Origin: Sphingomonadales bacterium
GTDB lineage: Bacteria; Bacteroidota; Bacteroidia; UBA7662
Direction: 5' to 3'
Length of the DNA: 38,987 bases
Assembly: GCA_016872215.1 (NCBI GenBank)
Contig: VHAX01000021.1
Span: forward strand, 1 to 38,987
The notes beneath the pieces are model-generated. The model did no database searches and had not been told where the DNA came from. It saw nothing but the letters and a program-made list of their open reading frames with translations. A program made the position numbers and the translations under genes. Positions 35,241 through 38,987 of this stretch are shown one piece after another (the stretch's first letter is position 1; the number at the start of each line of letters is the position of its first letter).

Positions 35241-36680
35241 ATGTACGAATCCCCCATCAGGCGACCGCTGATCACCGGTGAGACCAGTTACGCCAAAATC
35301 ACCGAAGACATTGCCCAGACCGTGGAAGGCAAGCCCACCAAATGGTGGTATCTAGGATTTACTGTTTCGGCTGCCGCCCTTGGCCTGTGGTTCCTAACTG
35401 TAGGTTACCTTCTCTTTACAGGGGTAGGGGTGTGGGGACTCAACAAAACGGTCGACTGGGGTTGGGACATCACCAATTTCGTCTGGTGGGTTGGTATTGG
35501 TCACGCCGGCACCCTGATTTCCGCGATTTTGCTGCTCTTCCGTCAGAAATGGCGAACCGCGGTGAACCGCTCAGCCGAGGCTATGACCATATTTGCGGTC
35601 ATTTGTGCGGGTAGCTATCCGCTTCTGCACGCCGGCCGCCCCTGGGTAATTTATTGGGTGTTTCCTCTGCCCAATACCTACGGATCTCTTTGGGCTAACT
35701 TCAATTCGCCCTTGTTGTGGGACGTATTTGCCATCTCTACCTATTTAACCGTATCCATTGTGTTCTGGTATGTGGGCCTCATTCCCGATTTGGCCACCAT
35801 ACGTGACCGTGCATCGGGTCTGCGCCGCAAGATATATAGCTTTTTCAGTTTCGGTTGGAATGGTTCTGCCAAAGCCTGGCAGCGCTTCGAAAGTGTGTCC
35901 CTGATCCTCGCCGGATTGGCCACTCCGCTCGTTCTTTCCGTGCATTCGATTGTATCGATGGACTTCGCGACCTCGGTAGTCCCTGGTTGGCACACCACCA
36001 TCTTCCCGCCCTATTTCGTGGCGGGAGCGGTATTCAGTGGGTTCGCAATGGTACTCACCCTGATCATCATTATGCGCAAAGCCATGCGCCTCGAGCAATA
36101 CATCACCATAAACCACATCGATGTGATGAACAAAATCATTTTGGTGACGGGTTCCATCGTGGGTTCGGCTTACATCACAGAATTTTTCATTGCCTGGTAC
36201 AGTGCCGTGCCTTACGAGCGCTACGCCTTTATTAATCGTGCTTTTGGTCCCTATTGGTGGGCCTACTGGGCCATGATGACCTGCAACGTGATCACCCCGC
36301 AGTTGTTCTGGTCGCAGAAACTGCGCCGCAATATCACCGCGGTGTTCATCATCTCGATTTTCGTGAACATCGGAATGTGGTTTGAGCGATTTGTAATCAT
36401 CGTTACATCCCTGCACCGCGACTACCTTCCCTCGAGCTGGGTGATGTACTCTCCTTCCTGGGTGGAAATCGGGATGTTCATCGGTTCCCAGGGTCTTTTC
36501 TTCACCCTCTTCTTCTTGTTCGCTAAGTTTGCGCCAGTCATTGCCATGGCCGAGGTCAAATCGGTAGCCAAGAGCTCGGCATCACAGTATATCAAGAAGA
36601 CTGCGGAGAAGGAAGGCGTAGACCTGAAAGAGTTGAATCCACAGGTTGTTGTACCCCAATTAATGGATCAATATGAGTAA
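35241..36680 (+). CDS. actC: Alternative complex III subunit ActC, NrfD-like quinol-binding membrane protein
   Basis: 479 residues with about ten membrane helices, NrfD/PsrC family. The opening [18 protein letters not shown] is typical. Conserved parts: [25 protein letters not shown] and [17 protein letters not shown], which include His residues thought to lie at the quinol site and proton path. It oxidises menaquinol and feeds electrons to ActB. The last eight bases overlap the start of actD (36673-36680), so the two are translationally coupled. Confidence 0.95.
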   Translation: MYESPIRRPLITGETSYAKITEDIAQTVEGKPTKWWYLGFTVSAAALGLWFLTVGYLLFTGVGVWGLNKTVDWGWDITNFVWWVGIGHAGTLISAILLLFRQKWRTAVNRSAEAMTIFAVICAGSYPLLHAGRPWVIYWVFPLPNTYGSLWANFNSPLLWDVFAISTYLTVSIVFWYVGLIPDLATIRDRASGLRRKIYSFFSFGWNGSAKAWQRFESVSLILAGLATPLVLSVHSIVSMDFATSVVPGWHTTIFPPYFVAGAVFSGFAMVLTLIIIMRKAMRLEQYITINHIDVMNKIILVTGSIVGSAYITEFFIAWYSAVPYERYAFINRAFGPYWWAYWAMMTCNVITPQLFWSQKLRRNITAVFIISIFVNIGMWFERFVIIVTSLHRDYLPSSWVMYSPSWVEIGMFIGSQGLFFTLFFLFAKFAPVIAMAEVKSVAKSSASQYIKKTAEKEGVDLKELNPQVVVPQLMDQYE

Positions 36681-37191
36681 GCATTATATTATCGGCGTAT
36701 TCGGTGATGAGGAGCCCCTGCTTGAGGCCGTAAAGGAGGTTCGCGCCAGTGGTACCCGCATCCACGAAGTATATACCCCTTTCCCGGTGCACGGACTCGA
36801 TGATTTGCTGGGTTATAAGCGCAGTCGCCTCCCCAAGGCAGCTTTTCTGTTTGGTTGTTTGGGCTTTATCCTGTCCATCACCATGCAGGCCTGGATGTTG
36901 GGCATCGATTGGCCCATGAACATCGGGGGCAAGCCGCCCCTCGCCTGGCCCGACTTTGTTCCGGTTTCCTTTGAGCTTACCGTGCTCATCACCGCACTGG
37001 GCATGGTAGGCACCTACCTTGTTGTCTGTGACTTTATTCCAGGTAATGAAGCGAAAATACCCGATTTACGGGTCACAAGCCATAAATTTTGTATAGCCAT
37101 TGAGCGCGAAGGCACCAACGCTGCGGCGGTTACCGCTCTGCTGAATCGTCTGGGTGCCGAAGAAGTGCACGAAAAAGAACTCGAACTATGA
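36673..37191 (+). CDS. actD: Alternative complex III subunit ActD (DUF3341)
   Basis: 172 residues. N-terminal soluble part [47 protein letters not shown] is the standard DUF3341 opening; two membrane helices follow (about 55-78 and 98-120). It is a structural membrane subunit without cofactors. It overlaps actC by eight bases and actE by four (ATGA at 37188). Confidence 0.94.
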   Translation: MSKHYIIGVFGDEEPLLEAVKEVRASGTRIHEVYTPFPVHGLDDLLGYKRSRLPKAAFLFGCLGFILSITMQAWMLGIDWPMNIGGKPPLAWPDFVPVSFELTVLITALGMVGTYLVVCDFIPGNEAKIPDLRVTSHKFCIAIEREGTNAAAVTALLNRLGAEEVHEKELEL

Positions 37192-37772
37192 TCGCAAGGA
37201 TATTACTACTTAGCTTGTCGCTCTCAGGTTGTGCCCTGATAGCCGACAAAAAAGACCCGGGTTGGGAGTACGCCCCCCAGATGTATGTTTCCGACTCCTA
37301 TGAGCCCTACAGCCAGGTACGCGAACATACCGTTAATGCCGACGGTAAGAATATGCGCGCCCCTGTTGAGGGTAGTATTCCCCGCTCCTCAACGGGCTAC
37401 GACAATACGCGGATGGAATTGATGTACAACTACCCCATCCATAAAGACAGCATAGCCGATGCCGCCCGGATTTTGAAGAACCCGCTCGAGAAAAACGAGA
37501 AGAATTTGGCCGCAGGCAAATACTTCTACACTTCATATTGCGCGCCATGCCACGGTGAGGCGGGTGCCGGCGACGGCCTGGTGGGTCAGAAGTATGGGGG
37601 GGTGGCCAACTACAAGGCATCTAATGTGGTTAACGTTTCGTCGGGCCACATCTATCATGTAATCTCCAAAGGCAAGGGGAGGATGTGGGGACAAGCCTCA
37701 CAGATTCGTCCGGTCGAAAGATGGCAGATCGTACATTATGTCAACCAATTAAGAGGATATCAGGGAGAATAA
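37188..37772 (+). CDS. actE: Alternative complex III subunit ActE, monoheme cytochrome c lipoprotein
   Basis: 194 residues. A short signal ends in LSLSGC, a lipobox with Cys15. One heme site (SYCAPCHG, near residue 120) is followed by a likely Met ligand in KGKGRMWGQ. It takes electrons from ActA and could hand them on to an oxidase. Start codon overlaps the actD stop; the next gene begins three bases after its own stop. Confidence 0.94.
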   Translation: MIARILLLSLSLSGCALIADKKDPGWEYAPQMYVSDSYEPYSQVREHTVNADGKNMRAPVEGSIPRSSTGYDNTRMELMYNYPIHKDSIADAARILKNPLEKNEKNLAAGKYFYTSYCAPCHGEAGAGDGLVGQKYGGVANYKASNVVNVSSGHIYHVISKGKGRMWGQASQIRPVERWQIVHYVNQLRGYQGE

Positions 37773-37775
37773 ACC

Positions 37776-38987
37776 ATGGGACACCACCACGAATTCCATC
37801 CTGCCCCCGAGCAGTTCACGCCTTCCGATTCATTGCGCCGCATCCTGATGGGCATGATGGGCATCGGAGTACTGGCCATCGTTTTCGGCCTGTTCACGAA
37901 CCCGGATCGTTTTTGGGCTAATTTCTTGTTGAACAATTGGTATTTCATGGGTCTGGGCCTGATGGGCACTTTGTTTTTGTCGACTCAGGCTGCGAGCAAC
38001 GCAGGATGGTCGGCCGGTTTTAAGCGCATCCCTGAGGCCATGGCGGGTTACCTTCCGGTAGCCTATGTGGGTATGGGTGTGCTACTTTTAGCCCTAGTGT
38101 TTCACTGGAACCATCTCTACCACTGGGCAGTGGAAGGCATCGCCGATCCGGGGAGCCAACACTACGACGAGATCATCGCCGAAAAGGTGGCCTACCTCAA
38201 TGTGCCCTTTATGGTGGGCCGCGTTCTGGTGATTTTTACTTTGTGGTATCTGTTTACCCGTGCCATGCGGCGCAATTCACTGCTGGAGGATGAAATCGGC
38301 GGGGTGAAGATGCTGAAGCGTAACAAAACCCTTGGTGTGATCTTCCTGCCTGTGTTTGCCGTCAGCTGGGCGATGTCGTCCTGGGACTGGCTTATGAGCC
38401 TCGATGCCCACTGGTATTCCACCATATTCTGGGTTTATCAGTTCGCCGCTTCATGGGTAACAGCTATTTCGGTGATTACGTTCACCGTTATTTTGTTGCG
38501 CCGTGCCGGACACCTAAAGATGGTGACCAACAACCACCTCCACGATTTGGGTAAGTTTATGTTTGCCTTTAGTATTTTCTGGACCTACATCTGGATTTCA
38601 CAATACCTGTTGATTTTCTACGCCAACATCCCGGAAGAGACCATCTATTTTCAGGAGCGCTTTGAGCACTTTGAGTTTTTATTCTTGTTCAACATCGTCA
38701 TCAATTTTCTGGCGCCATTCTTCCTGCTTATGACACGGGGCTCCAAGCGCAACGACGGACTTATGCTGGCTGTTGCGCTGGTGATCATCATTGGTAAGTG
38801 GATCGACCTCTACCTCGGAATCATGCCGGGCACCTTGGGTGCGAAAGCAGGAATTGGATTCATCGAGATCGGCATGTTCGTGGGCTTTGCTGGATTATTT
38901 GGCTGGGTGTTGGTTAAGGGATTGAGTTCAGTATCCCTCGTTCCTGCCAAGCATCCATTCCTCAAAGAATTTGCCCATCACGAGGTA
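37776..38987 (+). CDS. actF: Alternative complex III subunit ActF, runs off the window
   Basis: 404 codons are seen without a stop, so the C-terminus lies beyond the right edge. From the ATG at 37776 (MGHHHEFHPAPEQFTPSD) there are about ten membrane helices, an NrfD-like paralogue of ActC without the cofactor-linked role. Landmarks: WNHLYHWAVEGIADPGSQHYDEI, LNVPFMVGRVLVIF and SSWDWLMSLDAHWYSTIFWVYQF. It is three bases downstream of actE, in the same operon. In Bacteroidota the operon often continues with cytochrome oxidase genes; that cannot be checked here. Confidence 0.93.
   Translation, partial: MGHHHEFHPAPEQFTPSDSLRRILMGMMGIGVLAIVFGLFTNPDRFWANFLLNNWYFMGLGLMGTLFLSTQAASNAGWSAGFKRIPEAMAGYLPVAYVGMGVLLLALVFHWNHLYHWAVEGIADPGSQHYDEIIAEKVAYLNVPFMVGRVLVIFTLWYLFTRAMRRNSLLEDEIGGVKMLKRNKTLGVIFLPVFAVSWAMSSWDWLMSLDAHWYSTIFWVYQFAASWVTAISVITFTVILLRRAGHLKMVTNNHLHDLGKFMFAFSIFWTYIWISQYLLIFYANIPEETIYFQERFEHFEFLFLFNIVINFLAPFFLLMTRGSKRNDGLMLAVALVIIIGKWIDLYLGIMPGTLGAKAGIGFIEIGMFVGFAGLFGWVLVKGLSSVSLVPAKHPFLKEFAHHEV

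Overview
The window looks like a chromosomal segment of a Bacteroidota bacterium. I cannot name the genus. The evidence is a type IX secretion (T9SS) C-terminal sorting domain on a secreted adhesin-like protein, several promoters of the Bacteroidota type (TTTG-N19-TAnnTTTG), Bacteroidota-type lipoproteins, and an alternative complex III (Act) operon with the fused ActB typical of the phylum. Coding density is high and most genes look like vertically inherited housekeeping genes.

Layout. 1-4.4 kb: a huge secreted protein with cohesin-like and PKD/Ig-like domains, cut off by the window's left edge, followed by a second ORF carrying dockerin-like repeats and the sorting domain; the two look like halves of one gene. 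4.4-6.0 kb: a non-coding island with tRNA-Arg(CCG) and initiator tRNA-fMet on the minus strand and, between them on the plus strand, an unusually large structured RNA of about 860 nt with its own promoter and a perfect intrinsic terminator. It is not tmRNA or RNase P RNA as far as I can see, and it is my main candidate for something undescribed. 6.0-8.2 kb: the GTPases era and der. 8.3-8.8 kb: a 60-residue acidic lipoprotein followed by four tandem copies of an intrinsic terminator.

8.8-16.3 kb: three POT-family peptide transporters and a dipeptidyl peptidase IV, all on the minus strand; together they read as a peptide scavenging module (DPP-IV releases dipeptides outside the cytoplasm, POT carriers import them with protons). 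16.3-20.2 kb: a His-rich lipoprotein whose promoter is covered by two 15-bp palindromes, dnaK with another palindrome upstream, and a Bacteroidota lipoprotein of unknown role. 20.3-23.7 kb: panB, an RluA-family pseudouridine synthase, a decayed MNT-type nucleotidyltransferase, murI, and a yceI gene interrupted by an in-frame TAG.

23.7-28.8 kb: a two-gene operon for 3-hydroxyanthranilate cleavage (dioxygenase plus ACMS decarboxylase, kynurenine pathway), an S41 C-terminal processing protease, murQ, and an overlapping conserved gene of unknown function. 29.1-31.0 kb: an MsbA-like ABC exporter. 31.1 kb to the end: actABCDE and the start of actF, the quinol-oxidising complex that passes electrons from menaquinol to cytochrome c or an oxidase; actF runs off the right edge.

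All calls rest on reading the sequence and remembered family motifs; no searches or folding programs were run.
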